Shown: piece by piece, positions 30,507 through 39,059 of the stretch
Position numbering within the stretch: the first letter of the stretch is position 1
How the letters are laid out: the number at the start of each line of letters is the position of its first letter
Origin: Holzapfeliella floricola DSM 23037 = JCM 16512
GTDB taxonomy: Bacteria > Bacillota > Bacilli > Lactobacillales > Lactobacillaceae
NCBI RefSeq assembly: GCF_001436605.1
Contig: NZ_AYZL01000020.1
Span: 124,001-188,000 of the forward strand
Length of the DNA: 64,000 bases
Direction of reading: 5' to 3'
Translations under genes and position numbers: made by a program
Notes under the pieces: generated by a model
Seen by the model: only the letters and a program-made list of their open reading frames with translations
Told to the model about the DNA's origin: nothing
Databases searched by the model: none

Positions 30507-31389
30507 TTTACTTGATGACTATCTTCGATTTGTTAGAATTGAAAGAGGACTATCATTTAATACTGTTCAAGCTTATCGACGTGATGTTAAAACTTTTATT
30601 AATTTTCTTTCAAAACAAAAAATAGCTGATTTTAATATTGATACGTTTAAGATAGATGATTTTTTAAGTGAACAACATGATCAAAAGAAGTCCTCAACGA
30701 CCATGATGCGCTACATTTCAGCTCTTAGAAAATTTTATCAGTGGCTGTTTAAGCATCGCTATGTTCAATCCGATCCGATGCAAAATGTTTCTTCACCAAA
30801 GAAGCAACAACACCTTCCTGTTTCACTATCTGTAAGAGAAGTGGATGCGTTATTAGCCTCGCCAGATACTAATCAAATTTTAGGGCTGAGAGATCGTACA
30901 ATTTTTGAAGTTATGTATGCGACGGGCTTGCGTGTAAGTGAAATTGTTAATTTAACAATGAATGACTTACATTTAGAGTTAAATCTAATTAGAATTGTTG
31001 GAAAAGGTAACAAAGAACGGTTAGTGCCAATTAGTGACGTTGCTATTTCGTGGATTAAAGATTATATTAATCATTCCCGCCAATTTTTGTTAGCTAAAGC
31101 TAACGTTAAAACTAGGGCTTTGTTTTTGAATCATCGTGGTACTAAAATTTCTAGACAAACCGTTTGGAAAATGATAAAAAAATATGTTGCAATGGTTGGG
31201 ATAGACAAAGATGTCACACCACATACCTTGCGACATTCTTTTGCAACACATCTACTTGAAAATGGTGCGGATTTGAGGATTGTCCAAGAACTATTAGGAC
31301 ATAGTGATATCTCAACCACCCAAATTTATACTCATATATCAAAAGCTAGAATTGCAAAGATTTATCAAAAATCGTTCCCAAGATCTTAA
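30478..31389 (+). CDS. xerD: Tyrosine recombinase XerD
   Basis: A 303-residue recombinase with an N-terminal SAM-like core-binding domain and a complete catalytic set: R152 (GLRVSEI), K176, H249 and R252 (HTLRHSFATH), H275 (GHSDIST), and nucleophile Y284 (TQIYTH). Position next to scpA/scpB is the conserved chromosomal location of xerD in Firmicutes. It therefore resolves chromosome dimers and is not a phage integrase. ATG at 30478 or 30484 are both possible; each lies inside cvfB and neither has a strong binding site. Confidence 0.95.
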   Translation: MKMNQQQMTDLLDDYLRFVRIERGLSFNTVQAYRRDVKTFINFLSKQKIADFNIDTFKIDDFLSEQHDQKKSSTTMMRYISALRKFYQWLFKHRYVQSDPMQNVSSPKKQQHLPVSLSVREVDALLASPDTNQILGLRDRTIFEVMYATGLRVSEIVNLTMNDLHLELNLIRIVGKGNKERLVPISDVAISWIKDYINHSRQFLLAKANVKTRALFLNHRGTKISRQTVWKMIKKYVAMVGIDKDVTPHTLRHSFATHLLENGADLRIVQELLGHSDISTTQIYTHISKARIAKIYQKSFPRS

Positions 31390-31410
31390 TAAATGTAGGT
31401 GAACCTTAAC

Positions 31411-31779
31411 GTGTTAATTAAATATAAAAATGATTATGAAAAGATAGCAATGGGTTTTTTATCATACTTAGATGATTTGAAATCTGTTGAAAATTTAAAA
31501 GAAGAAATGAAGTTATACCAAAACAAAAGCGAGTTCGTTCTTTATTTATATAAAGAAAATACAAATGATTTTATTGGTGTTTTAGGTATTCAAGAAGGTT
31601 CAGGATTTATAATGGTACGCTATGTTTCATTAGCACCTAATTACCGATACACGCCTTACATCAATGATATGTTGAGTGAATTGCAATTTGTATATCCTAA
31701 AGACCGAATTATTGGTACTCCCGAAAATGCAAAGATAATCCAGAATTTTGAAGAGAGTCGTTCAAAACATGACGAATAA
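31411..31779 (+). CDS. ribT: RibT-like acetyltransferase-fold protein
   Basis: A 122-residue protein beginning MLIKYKNDYEKIAMGFLSYL, closely matching the start of Bacillus RibT, a GNAT-fold protein once linked to the rib operon whose substrate is unknown. GTG at 31411 is chosen because TAGGTG sits about 10 bases upstream and the protein then aligns with RibT from residue 1. An earlier in-frame GTG at 31399 overlaps that site. It lies between xerD and scpA and overlaps scpA by 11 bp. Confidence 0.85.
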   Translation: MLIKYKNDYEKIAMGFLSYLDDLKSVENLKEEMKLYQNKSEFVLYLYKENTNDFIGVLGIQEGSGFIMVRYVSLAPNYRYTPYINDMLSELQFVYPKDRIIGTPENAKIIQNFEESRSKHDE

Positions 31780-32509
31780 ATTACAAGTAAGCTTGCCAAA
31801 TTTTGAAGGCCCGTTAGATCTGCTTTTACACTTAATTAAAGTACAAGAGTTAGACATCTATGATATTCCAATTGCTGAAATTACAAAGCAGTATTTGGAT
31901 TACCTAGAAAAAATGCAACAGAGGCAACTTGAAATTGCGGGTGAATATTTTATAATGGCTTCGACGCTATTAAAAATAAAATCAGATGTGTTATTACCAA
32001 AGAATGATTTTGAAGAGCAAACCTCAAATGATATTTTAGACCCTCGTCAAGAATTGGTAGATCAGTTATTGACTTACGAAATTTATCAAAATACAGCACA
32101 TTATTTAGCAAATAAACTGGAAAAACAGCCTTTAGTTTTCTCCAAGGAGATATCTGAAGTTCCTGAGAACTATTCAAAAAAACTAGTTGATGGTGAAGTC
32201 AAACCACAGAAACTAGCTGATATTTTTTCATTGCTTCTAAAAAAAGCAAAAGCCGAAAAATTGACATTAACTAAAATTAAGCCAGATCAATTTGATATAA
32301 AAGATCAAGTCAATCTCATTTTGAATCATTTTAGGACAACATCTTCATTTTCGTTTTTTGATTTTGTTAGTGAAATACAAGTCAAGTCTGTGAACCATGT
32401 GGTAGCATTATTTCTAGCTATTTTAGAGTTAAGCAAAAATCAAAAAATCAGCGTTTCACAAGTTAATCAAAACGATGACTTTTTGGTTTTTCAGAAGGGG
32501 GATAACTAA
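31769..32509 (+). CDS. scpA: Segregation and condensation protein A
   Basis: A 246-residue kleisin: LPNFEGPLDLLLHLIKVQELDIYDIPIAEIT at the N-terminus (SMC neck contact), a variable acidic middle, and a C-terminal winged-helix (SVNHVVALFLAILELSKNQKISVSQ). It joins the SMC dimer with ScpB in the condensin that organises the chromosome. The start is ATG 31769 inside the end of ribT; an upstream TTG at 31748 would add residues not typical of ScpA. scpB begins 3 bp after it. Confidence 0.95.
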   Translation: MTNKLQVSLPNFEGPLDLLLHLIKVQELDIYDIPIAEITKQYLDYLEKMQQRQLEIAGEYFIMASTLLKIKSDVLLPKNDFEEQTSNDILDPRQELVDQLLTYEIYQNTAHYLANKLEKQPLVFSKEISEVPENYSKKLVDGEVKPQKLADIFSLLLKKAKAEKLTLTKIKPDQFDIKDQVNLILNHFRTTSSFSFFDFVSEIQVKSVNHVVALFLAILELSKNQKISVSQVNQNDDFLVFQKGDN

Positions 32510-32512
32510 ATA

Positions 32513-33076
32513 ATGAACTATGCGGATTTAGAGGCAGTGTTGTTTGTGGCGGGTGATCAGGGTGTTGATGAGAAAAACCTACAAGATTTATTTGACGTAT
32601 CAATTACAGATTTAAAAAATGTCATAAACTATTATGTATATAGCCTTGAGCAAGATGTTAATCGTGGATTACAGTTAATTAAAGTTAACCAGACCTATAA
32701 ATTAGTGACCAAAGAAGCGACAGAGTCTGTTTTGAAAAAATATTACAAAAAGGATATACAATTTCATTTGAGCCAAGCTGCACTGGAAGTATTGGCTATT
32801 ATCTGTTATCAACAACCTATTACTCGAGTTGAAATTGATGAAATTAGAGGTGTAGCTAGCCAAGCTGCTATTCAAACTTTAAATGCTCGCGGTTTAATTG
32901 CTGAAAATGGTAAAAAAGATGTTCCAGGTCGTCCCAAACTATTTGGAACAACGGATTACTTTTTACAATATTTCGGTTTTGAATCGTTAGACGAAATGCC
33001 CAAAATAGAAGAATTTAAAACAGAAAGTTTAATTGATACACAAGGTATCAATGAAGAAGAGGTGAACAAATCATAA
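32513..33076 (+). CDS. scpB: Segregation and condensation protein B
   Basis: A 187-residue protein with two winged-helix domains; the second contains the hallmark LEVLAIICYQQPITRVEIDEIRG and GRPKLFGTTDYFLQYF. ScpB dimers bind ScpA in the SMC complex. It ends in an acidic tail. The stop overlaps the rluB start (TAATG), giving tight coupling. Confidence 0.96.
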   Translation: MNYADLEAVLFVAGDQGVDEKNLQDLFDVSITDLKNVINYYVYSLEQDVNRGLQLIKVNQTYKLVTKEATESVLKKYYKKDIQFHLSQAALEVLAIICYQQPITRVEIDEIRGVASQAAIQTLNARGLIAENGKKDVPGRPKLFGTTDYFLQYFGFESLDEMPKIEEFKTESLIDTQGINEEEVNKS

Positions 33077-33798
33077 TGGAAAGACTACAAAAAGTGATCG
33101 CTAATGCAGGCATCACATCAAGAAGAAAAGCAGAACAATTAATTATTGACGGCAGAGTACGCGTTAATCATCAAATTGTGAAAGAATTAGGAACAAAAGT
33201 ATCTTTTCAAGATATTGTCGAGGTAGATGATATCCCAATAGAAAAGCAAACGAAATCACATACTTTTCTTTTCTACAAACCAAGAGGTGTTATTTCTTCT
33301 GTTAAAGACGAAAAAGACAGAAAAACTGTAACTTCTTTCTTCGAAGATTTTGATTATCGTTTATATCCTGTTGGACGTTTAGACTACGACACGTCAGGTT
33401 TGATTTTGATGACAAATGACGGTGATTTAGCCAATGGACTAATGCATCCAAGAAACAAAGTTGATAAGGTTTACGTTGCTAAAATTGCTGGGTTTTTGAC
33501 CAAAGATGAAATTAGACAACTTCAAAAAGGAGTTGTTATCGATGGTAAAAAGACGTCTCCAGCTAAAGTGAAAGTTATTTCTTCTGATTCAAAGAAGAAA
33601 ACAAGTATTGTTCGTTTAACCATTCATGAAGGTCGTAATCATCAAGTTAAAAATATGTTTAAAGCTGTTGGCCACCCAGTTGATAAATTAAGTCGTGAAC
33701 AGTATGCCTTTTTAGATCAAACAAGTCTTGTCTCTGGTAAATACCGAGAACTATCTCGTCAAGAGGTTGCACAACTAAAAGAACTTATAGTAAAATAA
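33076..33798 (+). CDS. rluB: 23S rRNA pseudouridine synthase RluB
   Basis: A 240-residue enzyme. An N-terminal S4 domain (RLQKVIANAGITSRRKAEQLI) precedes an RsuA/RluB-family catalytic core with the Asp motif GRLDYDTSGLILMTNDG (Asp near residue 103) and EGRNHQVKNMF. It makes a pseudouridine in 23S rRNA helix 89. It is the last gene of the xerD-ribT-scpA-scpB-rluB cluster; the FMN riboswitch follows at once. Confidence 0.95.
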   Translation: MERLQKVIANAGITSRRKAEQLIIDGRVRVNHQIVKELGTKVSFQDIVEVDDIPIEKQTKSHTFLFYKPRGVISSVKDEKDRKTVTSFFEDFDYRLYPVGRLDYDTSGLILMTNDGDLANGLMHPRNKVDKVYVAKIAGFLTKDEIRQLQKGVVIDGKKTSPAKVKVISSDSKKKTSIVRLTIHEGRNHQVKNMFKAVGHPVDKLSREQYAFLDQTSLVSGKYRELSRQEVAQLKELIVK

Positions 33799-33826
33799 TC
33801 GTACTAGTTAAATAATTAAATTATTG

Positions 33827-33945
33827 TCTTCAGGGCAGGGTGTAATTCCCGACCGGCGGTAAAAGTCCGCGACCTAACTTTTTTTAAGTTGGCTGATTCG
33901 TTGCAAATACGAAACCGATAGTTAAAGTCTAGATGGGAGAAGACA
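33827..33945 (+). promoter_or_regulatory. FMN riboswitch (RFN element) controlling ribU
   Basis: The conserved RFN blocks are present in order: AGGGCAGGGTG, AATTCCCGACCGGCGGT, AAAAGTCCGCGA, a variable stem with CTAACTTTTTTTAAGTTGG, ACCGATAGTTAAAGTCT, and GATGGGAGAAG. This aptamer binds flavin mononucleotide and lowers expression of riboflavin genes when FMN is abundant. It precedes ribU by about 90 bases. Confidence 0.97.
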
Positions 33946-34002
33946 GATTTTTTGTGCGTCTAAAAAATCTGTTGTTGAATATTGAAGCAATAGATTTTTT
34001 TA
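33944..34002 (+). terminator. Riboswitch expression platform: antiterminator and terminator hairpins
   Basis: A perfect 10-bp stem CAGATTTTTT/AAAAAATCTG (33944-33971) shares its right arm with a second hairpin, ATCTGTTG ... CAATAGAT followed by T7 (33967-34002). The two are mutually exclusive, the usual on/off design. Confidence 0.7.
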
Positions 34003-34036
34003 TTTTTCTAAAATATATTTTTAGGAGAATTGTTTT

Positions 34037-34612
34037 ATGTTTAAAGAAAAATCGTTACAAAAAATCATTGTTTTGGCCTTATTTGGTGCTGTTTCATTAA
34101 TATTGATGCAGTTTGAATTTCCAATAATTCCAATGTTTCCTTATCTTAAGTTTGATTTTAGTGATATTATGGTCGTAATTGGTGGGGGACTGTTTGGCCC
34201 AGTAGGAGCAGTTTTGACAGCAGTTATTAAAGTGTTTTTGAATTTTGTTTTGTTTGGTGGAAACGTAGTATCATTAATTGGAATGAGTTCTTCGCTTTTA
34301 GCTTCGTTAGCTTTTGCATTACCTCTAACAGTGACACTCAAAAATGATACTACTTGGAACTGGATAAAAAGTAGTGGGCTATCAGTACTATCCTTAACGG
34401 TATTGCTATCTGTTGGCAACTGGCTTATATTTACCCCGCTTTATATCAACCTACTAAATTTCAACTTAGGAACATCACTTGTTAACTATGTCCTTACAGC
34501 AATTGTGCCTTTCAATTTAGTTAAAGGCGTTATCTTAAGTATAACGTCCGTGATTGTTTATCGATTAGTTATTACCAAATTAAAAAGAATGTTAGAAGTT
34601 TCTAATAAATAA
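34037..34612 (+). CDS. ribU: Riboflavin uptake protein RibU (ECF S component)
   Basis: A 191-residue membrane protein with about six helices (IIVLALFGAVSLILMQFEFPI, YLKFDFSDIMVVIGGGLFGPVG, VIKVFLNFVLFGGN). The KFDFSDI segment and overall layout match RibU, the substrate-binding S component that works with the shared EcfA-EcfA'-EcfT module. Control by the FMN riboswitch immediately upstream confirms riboflavin or FMN as substrate. The ATG follows TTAGGAG. Confidence 0.95.
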   Translation: MFKEKSLQKIIVLALFGAVSLILMQFEFPIIPMFPYLKFDFSDIMVVIGGGLFGPVGAVLTAVIKVFLNFVLFGGNVVSLIGMSSSLLASLAFALPLTVTLKNDTTWNWIKSSGLSVLSLTVLLSVGNWLIFTPLYINLLNFNLGTSLVNYVLTAIVPFNLVKGVILSITSVIVYRLVITKLKRMLEVSNK

Positions 34613-34618
34613 TATATC

Positions 34619-34668
34619 AAAACCCCCTATGTTTATGATAAAATTATAGACAGCATGGGGGTTTTTTT
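34619..34668 (+). terminator. Terminator-like hairpin whose right arm is the LysM ribosome binding site
   Basis: AAAACCCCC (34619-34627) pairs with GGGGGTTTT (34657-34665), extended by ATG/CAT with one bulged T, and ends in T7. GGGGG also serves as the Shine-Dalgarno of the LysM gene (ATG 34669). Confidence 0.65.
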
Positions 34669-35247
34669 ATGGAAGATAATCGTACCGATTCAAGGCAATC
34701 TCTTTCTAGGATGAAATCAAGACATCCACAAAGTAAAAAGCCACGTTGGTTTCTGTGGCTTTTAGGAATTATTGGAATCATTGTTATAATAATTTTTATA
34801 TGGACACGATTCAACGGTGGAAGTAGTGAGCCTAGTATTAGTTCGAGCTCTGAAAGTTCATCTGAGGTTATATCTTCAAGTTCTCAGAGCCAAAGTAGTG
34901 ACTCTAGTGTAAGTAGTTCTGAGTCTTCTATTGCTTCATCAAGCAGCAGTATTTTAGAATCACAATCGAGTGAAACTGTGACGAGTCAAGCAATCACATC
35001 ATCGCAGGTCACGACAGACCAAAACGTAACTGCACAGTCTCAACAACAGCAATCTACAGCAACTACTCAAGCTCAAAGCCAATCAACACAAGAAACAGTA
35101 GATACCCAAATGTATACTGTTAAAAATGGTGATAGCTTGTATTTGATTGCTAAAAAACAAGGTGTAACTGTTGACCGTCTCGTTAAACTTAATAATTTAA
35201 CAACTGAGGCTGTACTACAACCTGGTATGAACTTAAAAATTAAATAG
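34669..35247 (+). CDS. Membrane-anchored LysM-domain protein with Ser-rich linker
   Basis: A 192-residue protein: cytoplasmic basic N-terminus, one transmembrane helix at about 28-45 (FLWLLGIIGIIVIIIFIW), a low-complexity Ser/Glu/Gln/Thr linker (about 50-140), and a single C-terminal LysM domain (YTVKNGDSLYLIAKKQG ... LQPGMNLKIK). LysM binds peptidoglycan GlcNAc residues, so it probably tethers the membrane to the wall. The same gene order (LysM protein before cmk) is common in lactobacilli, where it is sometimes annotated as an elastin-binding-like (EbsA/EbpS-type) protein. Confidence 0.85.
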   Translation: MEDNRTDSRQSLSRMKSRHPQSKKPRWFLWLLGIIGIIVIIIFIWTRFNGGSSEPSISSSSESSSEVISSSSQSQSSDSSVSSSESSIASSSSSILESQSSETVTSQAITSSQVTTDQNVTAQSQQQQSTATTQAQSQSTQETVDTQMYTVKNGDSLYLIAKKQGVTVDRLVKLNNLTTEAVLQPGMNLKIK

Positions 35248-35261
35248 TAGGTGAAGTTTGA

Positions 35262-35918
35262 ATGCAAATCGCAATTGATGGGCCAGCATCGGCTGGTAAA
35301 AGTACAGTTGCAAAAAAATTAGCACATAATTTGAATTATATGTATTTAGACACAGGTGCTATGTATCGAGGTGTCACGCTTGAATTTTTGAAAGATGATA
35401 TTGATTTAACTAATGAAGAATTAATATCACAAAAATTAAAAAACATTAATTTAACGTTTGAAACTGTAGATAATCAGCAGCACATTCTAATTAATGGTGT
35501 TGATAAAGGACAAGAGATTAGAAGTGTGGCAGTGACTAATTTGGTATCAGATGTGGCTTCAATTAAGCAAGTGAGAGAATTTTTGGTTGCAGAACAAAGG
35601 CGCATCGCCGGAAAACATAATGTGGTAATGGATGGCCGAGACATTGGCACAACTGTCTTGCCTAACGCTGAGGTTAAAGTCTTTATGTTAGCAAGTGTTG
35701 AAGAACGTGCGCAAAGAAGGCTACTAGATTACCAACGAAGTGGTGAAGAAATCTCATTAAGTCAGATTGAAAAAGATATCAAAAGTAGAGATTATAAAGA
35801 CCAACATCGTGCAATATCACCCTTAGTAAAAGCTACGGATGCTGTTGAATTAGATACAACCAGTTTATCTATAGACGAAGTTGTTGAAAAATTAAAAAAA
35901 ATTATAGAAAAAAGGTAA
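35262..35918 (+). CDS. cmk: Cytidylate kinase
   Basis: A 218-residue NMP kinase: P-loop GPASAGKST (7-15), YLDTGAMYRGVT (substrate Asp), VVMDGRDIGTTVLPNAEVK, and RDYKDQHRAISPL. It phosphorylates CMP and dCMP. The ATG follows AGGTGAAG, 14 bp after the LysM gene. rpsA follows, the conserved cmk-rpsA pairing. Confidence 0.97.
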   Translation: MQIAIDGPASAGKSTVAKKLAHNLNYMYLDTGAMYRGVTLEFLKDDIDLTNEELISQKLKNINLTFETVDNQQHILINGVDKGQEIRSVAVTNLVSDVASIKQVREFLVAEQRRIAGKHNVVMDGRDIGTTVLPNAEVKVFMLASVEERAQRRLLDYQRSGEEISLSQIEKDIKSRDYKDQHRAISPLVKATDAVELDTTSLSIDEVVEKLKKIIEKR

Positions 35919-35920
35919 AA

Positions 35921-35945
35921 AAAGCTAGTCATTTACTAGTTTTTA
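35921..35945 (+). terminator. Weak terminator hairpin between cmk and rpsA
   Basis: CTAGT/ACTAG stem extended by A- and T-runs, with TTTTT; read-through is likely. Confidence 0.5.
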
Positions 35946-35985
35946 CTCTAAAATAGAGTTGAGAAAGTGGGAGGAATTTTTATTT

Positions 35986-37167
35986 ATGGCTGATAATAAC
36001 GAAATCATGATGAAAGATATTTTAGATGAATTGACAGGTGTTAACATTGGAGACGTCGTTGGCGTTGAAGTACTTGTTGTGGAAGATGGACAACTTGTAG
36101 TAGGTGTTGATAACGCTGGTGTTGAAGGTGTTATTCCAAAACGCGAATTCACTGCAGATCGTAGTGCTAACTTAAAAGAATTAGCAAAAGCAGGCGATCA
36201 TTTTGAAGCATTGGTACTAAGACGTGCTGGTGGAGACAAAGAAAATGGCGAGTTCATCTTCAGTGTAACTCGTTTAGCTGCTAGAAAAGCATTTGGACAA
36301 TTACAAAAAGACTTTGAAGCAGATAAAAGTGTTGAAGGTAAAATTACAGGAGCTGTTCGTGGTGGACTTCTTGTTGATGTTGGTGCACGTGGATTCTTAC
36401 CAGCTTCACTAATTAGTGATCACTACGTATCAAACTTGAAACCATATGTTGGACAAACATTAGAATTCAAGATTACTGAAATTGATCCATCACAAAACCG
36501 TCTTATCTTATCACGTAAAGACTTTGTAACTGAAAAACGTGAAGCAGCATTCGAAAATATCTCAGAAAAAATCATGCCTGGTGATATTGTAGATGGTAAA
36601 GTTGCACACTTAACTAAATTTGGTGCATTTGTTGACTTAGGTGGTGTGACTGGTTTAGTTCACATTTCAGAAATTTCATACAAACGTGTTGAAAAACCTT
36701 CTGATGTACTATCTCCAGAACAAGATGTTAAAGTTAAGGTTCTTGAAGTGGATAGCGAAAATCAAAGAATTGCGTTATCAATTAAACAAACACAACCTTC
36801 ACCATTTGAACAAGCAACTTCTGATCTTGTAGCGGATGATGTTGTGGAAGGTACGGTTAAATCATTAACTGACTTCGGTGCATTTGTTGAAATCGCATCC
36901 GGTGTTCAAGGTTTAGTACATGTTTCAGAAATTTCAAACGATCACGTACGTGTTCCAAGTGATGTACTTTCAGTTAACGACCAAGTTGAAGTACGTGTAC
37001 TATCTATTGATAAAGATAGCCAACGTATTTCACTATCAATGAAATCAGACGATTCAAATGAAGCATCACAAAACCATGAATCAGCTCAAAATGAAGCAGA
37101 TTACATGGACAACGATGACAGCTTCTCAATCGGAGATATCATTGGTGATGAACTAAAAAATAACTAA
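35986..37167 (+). CDS. rpsA: 30S ribosomal protein S1 homologue
   Basis: A 393-residue protein with four S1 domains, the short Firmicute form: about 15-85, 100-170 (EGKITGAVRGGLLVDVGARGFLP), 185-260 (GDIVDGKVAHLTKFGAFVDLGG) and 270-345 (VVEGTVKSLTDFGAFVEIASG). It ends in an acidic tail. It helps mRNA bind the ribosome, though the role is milder in Firmicutes than in E. coli. The start is ATG 35986 behind GGGAGGA; an in-frame extension upstream lacks a binding site. Confidence 0.95.
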   Translation: MADNNEIMMKDILDELTGVNIGDVVGVEVLVVEDGQLVVGVDNAGVEGVIPKREFTADRSANLKELAKAGDHFEALVLRRAGGDKENGEFIFSVTRLAARKAFGQLQKDFEADKSVEGKITGAVRGGLLVDVGARGFLPASLISDHYVSNLKPYVGQTLEFKITEIDPSQNRLILSRKDFVTEKREAAFENISEKIMPGDIVDGKVAHLTKFGAFVDLGGVTGLVHISEISYKRVEKPSDVLSPEQDVKVKVLEVDSENQRIALSIKQTQPSPFEQATSDLVADDVVEGTVKSLTDFGAFVEIASGVQGLVHVSEISNDHVRVPSDVLSVNDQVEVRVLSIDKDSQRISLSMKSDDSNEASQNHESAQNEADYMDNDDSFSIGDIIGDELKNN

Positions 37168-37180
37168 AATTAATCATTCT

Positions 37181-37211
37181 AAAAAAGGCTGACACTGAGT
37201 CAGCTTTTTTT
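37181..37211 (+). terminator. Intrinsic terminator of rpsA
   Basis: GCTGAC/GTCAGC stem with A-run and T7, loop ACTGA. Confidence 0.88.
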
Positions 37212-37231
37212 ATGAAAAAAGGAGAAAATAT

Positions 37232-38542
37232 ATGGCTACACCAACTGTTGCAATTGTTGGTCGTCCTAATGTTGGAAAGTCAACGATTTTTAACCGAATC
37301 GTTAACGAAAGGATTTCTATTGTGGAAGACACTCCAGGTGTTACTCGTGATAGAATTTATGCCCATGGTCAATGGCTTGGTCATCAATTTAACTTAATTG
37401 ATACAGGTGGGATTGAATTGGGTCTAGATATGTTCCAACAAGAAATTCGAGCTCAAGCAGAGATTGCGATTGAAGAAGCAGATGTTATCATCTTCATCGC
37501 TGATGTTAAAACTCATTTAACTCATGATGACGAAACAATTGCTCAAATTTTATATAGAGCAGATAAGCCCGTAATATTAGCTGTCAACAAGGCTGACAAC
37601 CCCGAACAAAGACAAGATATTTATGACTTTTACAGTTTGGGACTGGGGGATCCGTACCCTATTTCTGGTTCACAAGGAACCGGTTTGGGTGATTTACTAG
37701 ATGAAGTTGTTAAAAAGTTACCACAAGACGAAGATCATGAAGAAGATCAAAGTATACGTTTTAGTTTAATTGGCCGTCCTAATGTTGGAAAATCTTCATT
37801 AGTTAACGCAATGCTAGGTGAAGACCGCGTGATTGTCTCTGATATCGAAGGAACAACTCGCGATGCTATTGATACAAAATTTGTCGATGAATCCGGACAA
37901 GAGTTTACAATGGTTGACACTGCTGGTATGCGTAAACGTGGCCGTGTTTATGAATCAACTGAAAAGTATTCGGTTATGCGTGCAATGAGCGCTATTGATC
38001 GCTCTCAAGTTGTTCTTGTTGTACTAGATGCCAGTCGTGGAATTATCGAACAAGACAAACACGTTGCGGGATATGCCCATGAGGCTGGTCGAGGTGTTAT
38101 CTTTGTCGTAAACAAGTGGGATACTGTTGAAAAAGATACAGATACTATGAAAAAATTCGAAGACAAAATTCGTCAGCAATTTCAATATCTAGATTATGCA
38201 CCAATTGTTTTCGTTTCAGCCAAAACAAAACAACGTCTATCTAATTTACCAGACTTAATTAAACGTGTTAGCGTTAACCATAGTCAACGCATCCAATCAG
38301 CTGTATTAAATGATGTATTACTAGATGCAACACGTTTGACACCAACACCGCTAGTTAAAGGGAAACGCTTGAGAGTCTACTATATGACACAGGTTTCAGC
38401 TAACCCACCAACTTTTGTGATTTTTGTTAATGATCCGGAGTTATTACATTTTTCATATAAACGTTTCTTAATCAATCAATTAAGAAAAACTTTTGATTTT
38501 GAAGGTTCACCAATTCACATTATACCCCGTGCAAGGAAATAA
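37232..38542 (+). CDS. der: Ribosome-assembly GTPase Der/EngA
   Basis: A 436-residue protein with two tandem G domains, G1 motifs GRPNVGKST (near 10-18) and GRPNVGKSS (near 184-192), and a C-terminal KH-like domain (ARK end). NKAD and NKWD give G4. It acts in 50S biogenesis. The ATG follows AAAGGAG. The order cmk-rpsA-der-hup is conserved in Firmicutes. Confidence 0.98.
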   Translation: MATPTVAIVGRPNVGKSTIFNRIVNERISIVEDTPGVTRDRIYAHGQWLGHQFNLIDTGGIELGLDMFQQEIRAQAEIAIEEADVIIFIADVKTHLTHDDETIAQILYRADKPVILAVNKADNPEQRQDIYDFYSLGLGDPYPISGSQGTGLGDLLDEVVKKLPQDEDHEEDQSIRFSLIGRPNVGKSSLVNAMLGEDRVIVSDIEGTTRDAIDTKFVDESGQEFTMVDTAGMRKRGRVYESTEKYSVMRAMSAIDRSQVVLVVLDASRGIIEQDKHVAGYAHEAGRGVIFVVNKWDTVEKDTDTMKKFEDKIRQQFQYLDYAPIVFVSAKTKQRLSNLPDLIKRVSVNHSQRIQSAVLNDVLLDATRLTPTPLVKGKRLRVYYMTQVSANPPTFVIFVNDPELLHFSYKRFLINQLRKTFDFEGSPIHIIPRARK

Positions 38543-38639
38543 ATTTCAAAAAAACCTTGTCGTCAAGCCTTTTCTATGATAATTTTAAGGTTAGGAATGG
38601 TGAGTGGTAGTCTTCATTGTTTCCAATTTTTAGCAATTG

Positions 38640-38670
38640 TTGTTAAAAATTATATCATTGGGTATATAAT
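38640..38670 (+). promoter_or_regulatory. Likely sigma-A promoter of hup
   Basis: TTGTTA (38640) and TATAAT (38665) with a 19-base spacer, about 35 bases before the start codon; TATATA at 38663 would give 17. Confidence 0.45.
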
Positions 38671-38704
38671 ACATATTCCAATTATTTAGGAGGTGAAATC
38701 TAAG

Positions 38705-38980
38705 ATGGCAAATAAAGCTGAATTAATTTCAAGTGTTGCAGAAAAAGCTAACATTACTAAAAAAGAAGCTACAACAGCTGTTGACGCAGTTTTCAACTCA
38801 ATCGTAGAAGACCTTTCTAAAGAAGAAAAAGTTCAATTGATTGGCTTTGGAACTTTCGAAGTTCGTACTCGCTCTGCACGTAAGGGTCGCAACCCTCAAA
38901 CAGGTGAAGAAATTACAATTCCAGAAAGCAAAGTACCTGCATTCAAACCAGGTAAAGCTTTAAAGGATGCTGTTAAATAA
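38705..38980 (+). CDS. hup: DNA-binding protein HU
   Basis: A 91-residue protein [23 protein letters not shown]... with the HU signature [21 protein letters not shown] (about 46-66) and the intercalating Pro of the arm. It is the main nucleoid protein and bends DNA. ATG 38705 is used; AGGAGGTG sits 8-10 bases upstream, and a GTG inside that site (38693) is rejected. It has its own promoter and terminator. Confidence 0.98.
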   Translation: MANKAELISSVAEKANITKKEATTAVDAVFNSIVEDLSKEEKVQLIGFGTFEVRTRSARKGRNPQTGEEITIPESKVPAFKPGKALKDAVK

Positions 38981-38995
38981 GACATTTATTTAACT

Positions 38996-39032
38996 AAAAA
39001 AGAGGGAATACTTTTGAGTATCCCTCTTTTTG
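38996..39032 (+). terminator. Intrinsic terminator of hup
   Basis: AAAAAGAGGGAATAC with GTATCCCTCTTTTT, one unpaired A, loop TTTTGA. Confidence 0.88.
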
Positions 39033-39059
39033 TTTTTCCATGAAAAAGGAGGACATTAA

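Noticed and set aside
30478-31389. Phage integrase or island recombinase
   Set aside because: The tyrosine recombinase lies in the conserved xerD-scpA-scpB context and is the chromosomal XerD.
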